A DNA stretch of 64,000 nt from Bog-532 sp963732345. GTDB lineage: Bacteria; Actinomycetota; Actinomycetes; Streptosporangiales; Streptosporangiaceae. The DNA lies in assembly GCA_963732345.1 (NCBI GenBank), contig CAVSZI010000022.1:128906-192905 (forward strand), written 5' to 3'. A model generated the notes under the pieces. That model saw nothing but the letters and a program-made list of their open reading frames with translations, had not been told where the DNA came from and ran no database searches. Shown here one piece after another: positions 8,541 to 18,002 of the stretch. The stretch's first letter is position 1, and the number at the start of each line of letters is the position of its first letter. Both the position numbers and the translations under genes were made by a program.

Positions 8541-8861
8541 TTACTGACTGCCTTTCGCGAACCAGGTCGCCACTTTTTTTGCGAACTCCACCTGCATCCG
8601 CAGCTCGGCGATCGTGGACTTATCATCCCTGGACTCAGCCCGCAGCCGGGCCAGCTCGGCCCGCTCCGACTCACCCAGCGGCGCATCCGGATTCTTCCCG
8701 GACTCCGCGGCATCTCGTGCCACCTTCACCCACTTGCCAAGAGTCATCTCATGGACGCCGATGTTACGGGCGACCTCAGCAACCGAACGGCCGCCGTCAA
8801 TGACGAAAGCTACCGACTGAGCCTTGTACTCCGGCGTAAATGCGCGGCGTGTCGAACCCAT
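8541..8861 (-). CDS. IS3 transposase orfA, copy 2
   Basis: The 106-residue HTH subunit is identical to the orfA product at 4938-5258. The slippery A7 run is preserved (read as T7 on the plus strand near 8574-8580). It lies upstream of and in the 0 frame relative to orfB. Confidence 0.9.
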   Translation of the reverse strand: MGSTRRAFTPEYKAQSVAFVIDGGRSVAEVARNIGVHEMTLGKWVKVARDAAESGKNPDAPLGESERAELARLRAESRDDKSTIAELRMQVEFAKKVATWFAKGSQ

Positions 8862-9153
8862 TTCTCGCTCTCCCGACGAATCGGGCAGCTAAACGAGTGT
8901 CCACCGAAGCGGGTACGGTCCAACTTGCGTTACTGCCAGCAAGATCAGCTATTGGACCGGCTGGGTGGGAGTGCCGGGGGTCATCTGCGCTCAGCCCTGC
9001 CGCATGAACCCGGTCGCTGCTCGCTCCTGTTCGCTGATGCGGCCAGCGTAACCCTGTGCTGACACTAGTCATTCTAGATTCCCGACGGGTCATCCACGGG
9101 CGCTTGCGCCGCGTCTCATGCCTGGCGGTGTGATCAAGAGCGAAGGGGTGGGA

Positions 9154-9898
9154 ATGGGTTTCTCAGTAAAGATCGCGCCGTGGTGTGCGGACCAGCATCG
9201 GGCCGCGGGCGGCCCGGGTGCATGTGGGGGCGGGCCGGACTGGTTTCTCAACAGGTGTGGGACCGGTCGGCTTCTACACCGCCGCCGGTAAGACTCGCCG
9301 CCGGACAACCGCGTCGCGTGGCCGGAGTCCATCGGTCGCGCAGTTGCAGCGGCAGGCAGCCGCCGCGCAGAAAGCCCAGGAGGCTAAGCGTCTTGCGGCG
9401 GCCATCCGCGACATCCTCAACGTTCACCGGCAGGAATTCCCGCCTGTTCAGCGGCCCATCGCGCCACCGCCGGTGCTTCCGGATGAGAAGAAGATACGGG
9501 CGCAGCATGAGCACGCGGCAGTCAAAGGGATCGGCCTGTTCAAGCGGGCCGACCGCGCCGCGGCCAAGCAGGACGCTGCAGAAGCGGCCGCAACGGAGCT
9601 CGCTGCACCGACACAGCAGGCACAGAGCGAAACAGTCCAGGCTCAAGCAGCCCTTGATGAACAGTGGCAGCGGCTGCAGGCCAACGATCCGGACATGGTC
9701 ATGTCAGTGCTGACAGAAGCGTTCGACGACAACGAGGCACCAGCGGCTCCGCTCGGTGTCGACGGCGGCGAAGTGTCACTCGCCGTTTTGGTGCCAACAG
9801 ACAGCGCTATCCCGGACAAAAAGGCGGCCACGACTCAGGCCGGGAACCTGACTCTGCGTAAGATGCCAAAGGCCGAGCACGCCCTCTGGATTTTTTGA
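9154..9898 (+). pseudogene. DUF4236 protein with an N-terminal deletion/frameshift
   Basis: ATG at 9154 opens with MGFSVKIAP, the signature start of DUF4236 proteins. The expected next block is lost and the frame shifts near 9180. From GTG 9185 the family resumes in another frame with RTSIGPRAARVHVGAGRTGF and continues 237 residues through a charged Ala/Gln-rich coiled coil. A short out-of-frame deletion therefore removed the middle of the small beta domain. A shortened protein from GTG 9185 is possible. DUF4236 has no known function. Downstream, 9899-10570 holds no intact gene. Confidence 0.6.
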
Positions 9899-9929
9899 TA
9901 GCCGCTACCGGCTATGTCCGATAATCTAG

Positions 9930-10223
9930 GTTTTCTTACTCTTCTGCCGTGTCACGTGCGTGTGCTGGTCCAGGGGAATGCCGGTGCGGTGCTGGCCACT
10001 GGTTTGGCGCTGTGGCGGGGGACGCATGCCGAAGTGCTTGTGCGGACAGGGCGGTGAGCCAGGTGAAGCCGGTGATGATGCTGGCGCGCTGGAACAGTCC
10101 GCCGATATTGACGAGCCGGGGTGACTGGCCAAGGCAACTGCTGCGGAAAGGACGGCGCCCAGACTCATGCTTCGCCTCGAAACCCACCCCGCTGGGCAGG
10201 ATTGAACTGCTCTCCGCACTCAA
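9930..10223 (-). pseudogene. Remnant resembling the C-terminus of a DUF998 membrane protein
   Basis: Read in two frames, the minus strand gives LGAVLSAAVALASHPGS followed by VNIGGLFQRASIITGFTWLTAL. This resembles the last membrane helix of DUF998-type proteins (LFQR...GFTWL). There is a frame change between the two parts and no start region. It is a decayed fragment at most. The rest of 9899-10570 shows nothing I can assign. Confidence 0.3.
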
Positions 10224-10570
10224 TCACATGCCGCGGATCGGTCACCATGGTTCGGTCCGCTGGTGAGGCTGGCCGCGCCTCCGAACGGGCACGCCGCCAA
10301 CTGCCAGCGCCTCAGCACGGCAAGGCATGTGTTCCAACTGAGCAGTGTGCTTGTGCGCCCAGCCAATGCCCTAGAGCTGCGGCCGAGCTGCGCCGTCTTG
10401 CGCTGTGCCAGAGGGAAGGAAGCGCGTTCGCGCGCTGAACGGTCCGGACGCAATGCAATGGCGCCAGGTAAGCGCCGCTGCCTTAGCCCCACAGTGTCCC
10501 TGATCAGAACGTGCGATCACTGGGGGTGTGCGCGCACCCCGCCATGAGAGAACACCCCCGGATGGGCTGG

Positions 10571-13171
10571 TCACAGGTCAGCGCGGACAATACGCAAGGC
10601 GACCCGCATGTCAGCAGCGGTGGAGAAGCGATCACCGTCGGCTGGGGCGCATGCCTTGATGAGAAACCCGGCAAGGTCAGGGTTGAGGTCATGGCGAATC
10701 GTTCTCGGGTCGGTCACCGGTACGTCGGCCATGGGCTGCGCATTCGGGAACGGGTGGTGGCCGTTGCAGAGGAGCCGATAGAGCAGTACGCCGACGGCAA
10801 ACAGGTCGGTGGAGACGTCCCAGCGAGTGAGGCCGGCGTTGGGTGGCCGGTACGGCGGTGTGCCTGACTGCGTGCGCACGGGGTCGCCGACCCGGGAGGC
10901 GATGTTGAAGTCAAGCAGTTTCGCTCCCGTCCGAGTGAGCATCACGTTGAGTGGCTTGATATCGCGGTGAACCAGCCCTTTATCCTTCAGTTCCGTCCAC
11001 TCGCGCGACTCGGCTTCCTGCAGGCCGTCTTCGCGACGTTTAGCATCCAGCTGCGTGAGGCGCGCCGAATCAGGATGAAAAGCGACGAGCGCGTCGAGCA
11101 GATCGAGTGCGACATCTACCGCCTCCCGGTCGCGAAGGCGCCTGGATCCGGTGACGAACTCATCGAGTGACTCCCCGTCGATGAACTCAGTGATGAGATA
11201 CCACTCGCCGACGCTGGTCTTGTCGGCCCAGAAGACCTCCACCACGTTGGGATGATGGATCTTCCGCAGGGCGCCGATCTCGCGGCGCACCGCCTCATCG
11301 CCGGCGGCGCTGTCGAAGAGCTTGAGCGCTCGCTCCTCACCCTCGACGTCATCGCGCACGCGATAGACCTTCGAAAAGCCGCCCTGCCCGAGTACGTCCA
11401 AAATCTCGAAGCGGCCCTCAAGGACGTCGCCGACAGCGTAGTCAGCAGCCTTGGCCCCGACCGAGGATCGCACCTCCGCCGGGTCAGGTGCCGGGAACGC
11501 TCGGCTGCCGCCTGAGGGCGGTGCAGGGGCCGCCGATGCGTCGGGCGGATCGTTGCGTTCAGGAATTGTGAGCGGGCTGGTGCGGCGCGCATCTCCGGCT
11601 CTGGGGGAGTCCGCCCCCACATGCTGGATTCCCCCGACGGTGTGCACCAGGCACGGATGCAGCACGTACGTGCCTACGTCCGGCGGGAAGTGGAACTCCT
11701 CGACGTCGCCCATGGAGTAGAACCGGCGCCGCCCGGACTCGTCGATATACCCGAGCAGGCCGTTCTGCCACAGGACGGAGGCGAGATCCGTCGCCTTCTC
11801 GAAGTGCAGATCCGCCACTTCCTGCAGTGCCTCCAGATCCGCACGCGAGAATCGGTCGACTCCGATCAGCCGGACGAAGGAGCGAACGTCCTCCTGCACG
11901 CCGCTGATGTAGGCCTGGGTGCTGGTGAACAGTTCGGAATAGTCATGCAGGGCGGCGTTCTTCGGCATCAGGTCCGACGAGATCTGGTTGGCGCACTGGG
12001 CGAGCTGGGAGTCGCCGAACCGCTTGGCGCAGCGTTGCGCCACCCCCTGGAGAGCCGCCGGCGGCAGGCCCTGGTGGCCAGCCTGCTTCTGCCGCAGGAC
12101 CTCCTCGTTCAGGTCATTGCCGAGCGAGATGATGTCGCGCGGGATCAGCCTCGTGTGGTTGAGCAGGTAGTCCTCGATCGTTTCGTCGCCATCGGGTCCC
12201 GGCCAGTGACCATTGACCCCGAGCCAGTCGCCGATCGTGGGGGGGCCGCTGCTGGCGCGTCGCATCAGCAGTGACGGCGGCAGCCGCTGCAGTTTTTTCT
12301 GAAGCAGATAGAGCAGCGAGCCTCGGTCCCAGGTCAGGACGCGAATGTGCGGTTCGTTGTAGTACCGTGGCGCATGTTCTGACCGGTACACCGACGACAT
12401 GACGATGTCGCGGATGCAAATGACGATATGCAGGCGGCCACCCAGCCTGTGGTCGCGGAGCATCCGCATGACCTGATAGAACAACCCCTCCTGGCACTTC
12501 AGCCAGTACATCGGTGCATGGCCGAACTCCTCGTCCAGCGCGTCAAGGTAGAAATAAATCGGCTTGCACTGGCCCACAACCTCGCCCAGCAGATCCTCGA
12601 GGTCGTCCCAGAGCGGATCGTCGAGGTACCTAGATAGCTGGTGGGCGGTCTGCTGCTGGTTAATGATGTCGCGCACTTCGCTGTAGATGGACCGGGGCCG
12701 GCGGAATTCGCCGAGCAGCCGCCCGTACGACTGCTCGATCTCGTCGGCCTGCTCATCGCGCAACTGCTGACGCAACTCGGGACGGCACAGCAGGTGCGAG
12801 GCCAGCGACCGCATGATCGCGCGCTCCCAGATCTGCATCCACTTCTCGACCAGCACACCGTCCGAGAACCAATGGCATGCCTTCACCACAACTTCGGTCT
12901 TCGGCAAGCTCTGCTGCGGCACGCCGGCGTAGACGGAGTCTTGATGTGCCTGGAAATCCTGAAGACGCCGCAGGTAAACGGTCTTGCCAGACCCGAGCTT
13001 CCCCACGATGACCCGCACCATGGAGTCGTTCGCACGCGTCGCGAGGTGGCCAAACGCCGGATCGCCGCCAAAGTCGACGAACTCGCTGATCACGTCCTCG
13101 ATATCGGCTCGTGACCCGTCCGGATTGCCAAACGGCCCCACAGGGTCGAGCCGACGCTTCCTGCTGCCCAT
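10571..13171 (-). CDS. P-loop NTPase fused to a C-terminal Ser/Thr protein kinase
   Basis: The 866-residue protein starts at ATG 13171, preceded by GGAGAG. Residues 57-64 are a Walker A loop (GKLGSGKT), and hydrophobic YFYLDALDE at 206-213 is a Walker B strand. The NTPase region with its helical tail spans about 25-510. A Pro/Ala linker leads to a Hanks-type kinase at about 580-866, with glycine loop GQGGFS (595-600), Lys617, HRDIKP (735-740) and DFN at 754-756 where DFG is usual. There is no membrane segment, so it should be cytoplasmic. It stands alone, among mobile remnants and toxin-antitoxin pairs. The layout resembles NTPase-plus-kinase defence or signalling proteins, but I cannot name a family; the defence role is inference. 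Confidence 0.8.
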   Translation of the reverse strand: MGSRKRRLDPVGPFGNPDGSRADIEDVISEFVDFGGDPAFGHLATRANDSMVRVIVGKLGSGKTVYLRRLQDFQAHQDSVYAGVPQQSLPKTEVVVKACHWFSDGVLVEKWMQIWERAIMRSLASHLLCRPELRQQLRDEQADEIEQSYGRLLGEFRRPRSIYSEVRDIINQQQTAHQLSRYLDDPLWDDLEDLLGEVVGQCKPIYFYLDALDEEFGHAPMYWLKCQEGLFYQVMRMLRDHRLGGRLHIVICIRDIVMSSVYRSEHAPRYYNEPHIRVLTWDRGSLLYLLQKKLQRLPPSLLMRRASSGPPTIGDWLGVNGHWPGPDGDETIEDYLLNHTRLIPRDIISLGNDLNEEVLRQKQAGHQGLPPAALQGVAQRCAKRFGDSQLAQCANQISSDLMPKNAALHDYSELFTSTQAYISGVQEDVRSFVRLIGVDRFSRADLEALQEVADLHFEKATDLASVLWQNGLLGYIDESGRRRFYSMGDVEEFHFPPDVGTYVLHPCLVHTVGGIQHVGADSPRAGDARRTSPLTIPERNDPPDASAAPAPPSGGSRAFPAPDPAEVRSSVGAKAADYAVGDVLEGRFEILDVLGQGGFSKVYRVRDDVEGEERALKLFDSAAGDEAVRREIGALRKIHHPNVVEVFWADKTSVGEWYLITEFIDGESLDEFVTGSRRLRDREAVDVALDLLDALVAFHPDSARLTQLDAKRREDGLQEAESREWTELKDKGLVHRDIKPLNVMLTRTGAKLLDFNIASRVGDPVRTQSGTPPYRPPNAGLTRWDVSTDLFAVGVLLYRLLCNGHHPFPNAQPMADVPVTDPRTIRHDLNPDLAGFLIKACAPADGDRFSTAADMRVALRIVRADL

Positions 13172-13689
13172 CTTCTCTCCCAAGCCGGAATCGTAACCCC
13201 CCACAGGAGGAAGAGCCAGCAGCATCAGCACCAGATAAGGTCAGCGGACCGCCTGAAACGGGTCGTCCCGGCACTCATTCGTTGCAGGCGCCAACCGCGG
13301 CGGGCGGACTGAGAGCCATGTCCATGATGTTTCCGCGGGAGCGCCTGATTTCACAAGCCGCTTCCGCGGAAACGCGCTCATCTGACGCCATGATGGTTCA
13401 GGGGTTGTTGAGGTACGGAGCCGCGCGAAGCTGCTGGCCAGGGCCGTTGACGTCCCCTGCTGTATCGCCCTGCTTTTCCCACCGCCGCGCCCCGGCGGAC
13501 GGGCAAGGAAACCCGGCAGAGCTGGATCCGCGCTTTCTGCCTACTCATCGACCGTCAGGCGCCTTCCGGCAGGCGATCCGAGCATCTCGGCCATGTCAGT
13601 GATCTTATTGAACGGCTGTCACGTCTCGGACTATAAAGCTGCCGTTACCCTTATGGCCGCATGTGGTGTGTATTGCTGCTTGAGTGTGG
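13172..13689. other. Gene-free interval with a TTCCGCGGAA-type inverted repeat
   Basis: No credible coding frame is present. The one structure I see is a pair of inverted motifs, TTTCCGCGG at 13330-13338 and CCGCGGAAA at 13364-13372, about 160-200 bp upstream of the NTPase-kinase start. It could be an operator or a recombination-site remnant. Nothing else in the interval was recognised. Confidence 0.35.
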
Positions 13690-13745
13690 TCACCTGAAAT
13701 GGCCCCTTCTGGATGGCTGTGGTCGCGAAATCTGGCCCCTTCTGG
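13690..13745 (+). mobile_element. IS21-like terminal repeats (element end remnant)
   Basis: Two near-direct repeats, CTGAAATGGCCCCTTCTGG (about 13694-13712) and CGAAATCTGGCCCCTTCTGG (about 13725-13744), resemble the multiple terminal transposase-binding repeats of IS21-family elements. No istA or istB gene is nearby. The following M48 protease gene lacks its 5' end precisely here, so an element end probably truncated it. The family call is by pattern only. Confidence 0.4.
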
Positions 13746-14911
13746 GTGGTGATCTCGCGCGCGGTGGGTGGGACGTCTTGCACGAACTGGCCCACATCAA
13801 GAACCGCGATATCGACCAGACCTACCTGGCCCTGGCGATCTGGCGGGCCTTCGTCGTGGCGGCGCTGCTGCCCCTGGCCGTTCTGTTGATCCTCAACGGG
13901 TTCCGGGGCGAGCCGCAGCAGCAGATCTGGCGTGTGGCCGTGATGGCATTGATCGTTTACGCGCTCCGCAACGCGATCTTGCGGGCACGGGAATTCGACG
14001 CGGACGCGCGGGTGCGGCAACTGCATCCCGAGACCGCGCTGGGTGCGGTGCTCGCGGGCCTGCCGGCCCGCACCGGGCGCCGGGCCCGGGCTTTGGGCTG
14101 GAGGCATCCATCCGGCCAGGAACGCGCGGCGGCACTGCTGGACCCGGCGCCGCTGTACCGGTTCGGGTTCGGGGATGGGCTGGCGATAGGGCTGGTCACA
14201 GCCCTGGGCGCGAGCGCCACGTATGAGATCGTGATCCGCCTGAGCACGACCGCCGGCGTCTGGGCGCTCGTTCCTGCCATCATCTTCGCAGCCTTGGCGG
14301 GACCCGCGCTGGCGGTGGTCGTGTGGCGACGGCGGCTGCTGGCGGGGGGCGCGGACGCGGTGACGGGATGGGCCGCCGGGCTGGGCCTGGGGCTCGGCCT
14401 GGCGGTCGGCCCGGTCCTGGCTCTGTCGGCAGCGATCGACTCGGTGCTGTTGCCGGATCATCCGAGCCTGGCCGCCTTTGGCGCCCTGGCGGTGTGGACC
14501 GGCCTCGTGGTGCTGATCTTCGCGCCTTTCCCGGTATGGATCGGGCACTGGGCCGACGCCTGGCAACGGCGCGCCGATTCGATCGCGCCGCGCGTTCCCG
14601 CCCGGGGCGCCATGGTGGCCGCGGCGGTCGCCGCGTGGGCCGTCCTGACCGTCGGCCTGTATCTCCTGCTGGACAATTTCATCCTCGTAAGCGGATCAAG
14701 CGCGGCTGCCGACTGGCAGGCGCTCCCGGGATCGCTGCGGGGCACGGCCCTGGTCATTGCCATCGCGGCCAGCGGCTGGGTGGTGTGCCTGCTGGTCGTG
14801 GGGATGCCGCTGGCGGCGGCGGTGGCGCACCGCCAATGGCGGTCAGGTGATGTGGGCCGGCCTGCTGATGACCGCGTTCGCGTTCGCGATCGCGGGTCGC
14901 CGGCTGTGGTG
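13746..14911 (+). pseudogene. M48-family membrane metalloprotease, 5'-truncated and frameshifted
   Basis: The frame contains VLHELAHIKNRDIDQTY, the HEXXH zinc motif of M48 peptidases, then several hydrophobic segments of a multipass membrane protein. The family's N-terminal helices before HEXXH are missing, replaced by IS21-like end sequence. Near 14830-14850 the frame changes: the natural ending WAGLLMTAFAFAIAGRRLW with a stop at about 14911 lies in another frame. The gene is dead or makes only a fragment. M48 enzymes degrade membrane or secreted proteins. Confidence 0.6.
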
Positions 14912-15113
14912 AGCACCAGTCGATCGGCAACTCCCTGGCCGACATGGCCACCAAGATCACCGCGGCCCGGCAGCTGATCCTGCACGCCGCCGAGCGCTTC
15001 GATTCCGGGCAGCGCTGCGATATGGAAGCGGGCATGGCCAAGCTGTTCGCCTCCGAGATCGCGATGGAGGTGGCGCTGGACGCGCTGCGCACGACAACCG
15101 CCGAACGGCCAGC
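14912..15113 (+). pseudogene. Acyl-CoA dehydrogenase fragment
   Basis: The frame reads HQSIGNSLADMATKITAARQ, then FDSGQRCDMEAGMAKLFASE and IAMEVALDALR. This is the C-terminal four-helix segment of acyl-CoA dehydrogenases, just before the expected Gly-Tyr-Gly motif. Neither the N-terminal and middle domains nor the end of the protein are present. It directly abuts the dead M48 gene, marking a deletion junction between unrelated genes. Confidence 0.65.
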
Positions 15114-15197
15114 ATGTCTAGCTGGTCGCGGCGCATCTGCCATCACCCGTCCAGGGTGACGACGAGGTGCGCGATGGCGTGCAACGTCGAATCGGGA

Positions 15198-15236
15198 GCC
15201 TGTGGTTTGCCATCCCCTGCCGGTAAAACCACAGGC
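15198..15236. repeat. Inverted repeat upstream of the MMPL gene
   Basis: GCCTGTGGTTT (15198-15208) and AAACCACAGGC (15226-15236) form a perfect 11-bp stem with a 17-base loop, ending about 20 bases before the MMPL start. Its position suggests an operator for a local repressor or a structure in the leader RNA. There is no T-run, so it is not a standard terminator. Confidence 0.5.
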
Positions 15237-15256
15237 CTATCGGGGAGAAGGGCGCC

Positions 15257-17494
15257 GTGAACGGACTACTGGAGCGACTCGGCGGTTTCGCGGCCCGGCG
15301 GCACTGGATCATCATTATCGCCTGGCTGGTAATTCTCGGCGGGCTGTTCGGCCTGCGGCAGGCGTTTGGCGGCGAATTCGTCAATAACTACACGGTCTCA
15401 GGCAGCGACTCCGCGACGGGGCTGGACGTGCTGCACAGCACGTATCCGCAGCAAGGCGGCTATCCGGGCCAGATCGTCTTTCACGCGCGCACCGGCACGG
15501 TCAGCGCCCAGCAGTCGGCCGTGAACCAGGCGACCAGCAACGTGTCCAAGCTGCCAAACGTGCTCACGGCCGTCAGCCCGTTCGCCTCGGCGAACTCGGG
15601 GATGGTATCGAAGGACGGCACGATCGCCTACTCCAGCGTCTCGTGGAACGTGAACCCAAACTCGCTGGACACGTCCTACCTGAGCAAGCTGGACAACGCG
15701 GTGGCGCCCGCCCGGTCGGCCGGCCTGCAGGTCGAGTACGGCGGCGGCGCCGGGCAGATCGGCCACGTCACCCACGACCTGAAGTCCGAGATCATCGGCC
15801 TGGTCTGCGCGCTGATACTGCTCCTGTTGATGTTCGGCTCGGTGATCGCCGCCGCCATCCCGCTGGTGTCGGCGATCTTCAGCGTGGGTGCGGGCCTGGC
15901 CCTGGTGGGTCTGCTCGCGTCCGTGATTACCTTCCCGACGACCGCGCCCACCATCGCCACGCTGCTCGGTCTCGGCGTCGCGGTGGACTATGGGCTGTTC
16001 CTCGTGGCCCGGCACCGGGAGCAAGTGGACGGGGGCATGGATGTCGTGACCTCAGCGGCACACGCCGAGGGAACAGCGGGGGCGGCGGTCGTCGTCGCGG
16101 GCAGCACGGTCGCGGTCGCGGTCCTCGGCCTCTACGTGTCCGGCGTGGCGTTCGTGGGGTCGCTCGGGCTTGCCGCCGCGATCGTCGTCGTGGTCACGAT
16201 GGCCGCGGCCCTGACCCTGGTTCCGGCGTTCATGGGCACGGCTGGGGAGAGCATCCGGGCGCTGTCCGCGCGGCGGAACGCCAGGAAGGCGGGTGTGTCG
16301 GCGCAGCAGCAGGCGAAGCAGACCGCCGCGGCCACCCACGAGCAGCACGAGCGCAGCGTGTTCGCCCGCTGGGGGCGGAAGGTCAGCGAACGGCCCTGGC
16401 CATGGGCGGTGGTTAGCGTGGTGGTGCTTGTCGTGCTGGCTATCCCGCTGTTCTCGATTACTCTTGGTCAGCCTGACGCGGGCACGAATCCCACCTCAGA
16501 CAGCAGCCGCCGCGCCTATGACCTGATCACCACGGGTTTCGGGGTCGGTGTGAACGGGCCGCTGGCCGTTGTGGTGAAGCTACCGAAGCAGTCGAGCTCG
16601 GACAACCAGTCGCTGCTGACCACGATGCAGAATGACGTCGCAAAGACGGCGGGCGTCGCGTCGGTCACCCCGTCGTCGGTGAACTCGGCCGGGACCACGG
16701 CGGTGTTCAATGTCATCCCGACGACACGGCCACAAAGCAGCGCCACCGCGAACCTGGTCACGGATCTGCGCGACAACGTATTGCCCAAGGAACACGCGAC
16801 TACCTATGTCACGGGAGCCACGGCCGGCGCGGTCGACTTCACCAAGCGGATCAGCTCGCGGATGCTGTGGCTGATTCTCGTCGTCGTGGCGATCGCGTTC
16901 GTCCTGCTGATCATGGCCTTCCGGTCCGTAGTGATCGCGACGAAGGCGGCCATACTCAACCTGCTGTCCATTGGCGCCGCGTACGGGGTGATCGTTGCCA
17001 TTTTCGAATGGGGCTGGGGGGCAAGCCTGATCGGCGTGCACACCACGCTGCCGATCCCGGCCTACGTGCCGATGCTCGTGTTCGCCATCGTCTTCGGCCT
17101 GTCGATGGACTACGAGGTCTTCCTCCTGTCGAGGGTCCACGAGAGCTGGATGCTCATCAGGGACGCCAAGCGCAGCGTCGCGATCGGCATCGGGGGCACG
17201 GCCAGGGTCATCACGACCGCGGCCGCCATCATGGTCGTGGTGTTCGCGAGCTTCGTGCTGGACCCCGACCCCACGGTGAAGATGCTCGCCATCGGAATGG
17301 CCTTTGCCGTGCTCATCGACGCATCCCTGATCCGGATGATCCTGGTGCCGTCGGTCATGACGCTGCTGGACGCGCGGGCCTGGTGGATGCCCGGCTGGCT
17401 CGACCCGGTCGTACCCCACCTGCAGCTGGAGGGCAGCGCCGCCGCGGCAGCTGCTCAACCGGAGCTCTCGGAGCTGACCAAGGAGCGGTTATAA
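15257..17494 (+). CDS. MMPL/RND-family transporter
   Basis: This 745-residue integral membrane protein has two repeats, each with one helix, a periplasmic-side loop and a block of about five helices. It opens with the helix HWIIIIAWLVILGGLFGL. LLGLGVAVDYGLFLVARHRE and FGLSMDYEVFLLSRVHE are the paired signature segments of MMPL exporters, with Asp-Tyr in each for proton coupling. GTG 15257 follows GGGGAGAAGGG and is well supported. Family members export lipids, polyketides or drugs using the proton gradient; the substrate is unknown. The gene appears monocistronic. Confidence 0.9.
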   Translation: MNGLLERLGGFAARRHWIIIIAWLVILGGLFGLRQAFGGEFVNNYTVSGSDSATGLDVLHSTYPQQGGYPGQIVFHARTGTVSAQQSAVNQATSNVSKLPNVLTAVSPFASANSGMVSKDGTIAYSSVSWNVNPNSLDTSYLSKLDNAVAPARSAGLQVEYGGGAGQIGHVTHDLKSEIIGLVCALILLLLMFGSVIAAAIPLVSAIFSVGAGLALVGLLASVITFPTTAPTIATLLGLGVAVDYGLFLVARHREQVDGGMDVVTSAAHAEGTAGAAVVVAGSTVAVAVLGLYVSGVAFVGSLGLAAAIVVVVTMAAALTLVPAFMGTAGESIRALSARRNARKAGVSAQQQAKQTAAATHEQHERSVFARWGRKVSERPWPWAVVSVVVLVVLAIPLFSITLGQPDAGTNPTSDSSRRAYDLITTGFGVGVNGPLAVVVKLPKQSSSDNQSLLTTMQNDVAKTAGVASVTPSSVNSAGTTAVFNVIPTTRPQSSATANLVTDLRDNVLPKEHATTYVTGATAGAVDFTKRISSRMLWLILVVVAIAFVLLIMAFRSVVIATKAAILNLLSIGAAYGVIVAIFEWGWGASLIGVHTTLPIPAYVPMLVFAIVFGLSMDYEVFLLSRVHESWMLIRDAKRSVAIGIGGTARVITTAAAIMVVVFASFVLDPDPTVKMLAIGMAFAVLIDASLIRMILVPSVMTLLDARAWWMPGWLDPVVPHLQLEGSAAAAAAQPELSELTKERL

Positions 17495-17787
17495 ACAAGA
17501 TCCCGTCCATACCCGCACGGAACGTGGCACCGCGATCCCCGCCCGCAGGTCGGGGACCGGTTGCGGCGCGCCCGCGCGCGGCGGGGGCAACGGGATGACT
17601 CCGGCCCATGCATCGCCGGCGACGTCCTCGGCGGGGTCTTCAGGCCACCCGGCGGACACCTTCATCGACCATTCGCCGATCGGCATCTCGAGCACCAGCG
17701 TGGCCGCCAGCTCGCGGGGGAGGGGGGCACGTATCTCGCCGGAACGTCCCGGCAGAATCCGTTCGGTAATGATCTGCAGCGCACGTT
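17489..17787 (-). pseudogene. Pyridoxamine 5'-phosphate oxidase-like protein, 5'-truncated
   Basis: The minus-strand frame gives RILPGRSGEIRAPLPREL, then MPIGEWSMKVSAGWPEDPAE and VAGDAWAGVIPL. This is the C-terminal half of an FMN-dependent PPOX-like protein. The FMN-binding N-terminal part and any start codon are absent upstream of about 17787. The 3' end overlaps the MMPL stop region tail to tail. It is a remnant, not a working oxidase. Confidence 0.55.
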
Positions 17788-18002
17788 AGCGGCTCATGCC
17801 ACTAGACGGTAGCCGCATTCCGGTCGCCATCAAGGACCAGAACTGCCGCAGTTCCCTGGTCAGGACCTGGGCCATGCGCGGCACCCTGCACCGGCTCCGG
17901 GCCGCCACAGGCCCCGGCCCTCGATCGGACGTCCGGGCGGTGTATCAGGCCGCCCGTGCGCGGCTCCTTATCCCTAAGAGCAGTAGCGCACCGGGAGGAC
18001 GC

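Larger units (their letters stand above)
7630..8922 (-). mobile_element. IS3-family insertion sequence, copy 2 (1,293 bp)
   Basis: This is an inverted second copy of the element at 4877-6169, with the same length, ends and encoded proteins. It is flanked by ACT on both sides (7627-7629 and 8923-8925), its own 3-bp target duplication. Copy 1 has a different duplication (AGC). The two therefore look like separate insertions rather than arms of a transposed unit. Confidence 0.9.

Noticed and set aside
4877..8922. The two IS3 copies as arms of a composite transposon that inserted as a unit
   Set aside because: Each copy has its own matching 3-bp flanks (AGC and ACT), which fits two separate insertions; a transposed unit would have matching outer flanks only.
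15198..15236. Rho-independent terminator
   Set aside because: The stem is perfect but has a long loop, no U-run, and lies just before a gene start; an operator or leader structure is more likely.
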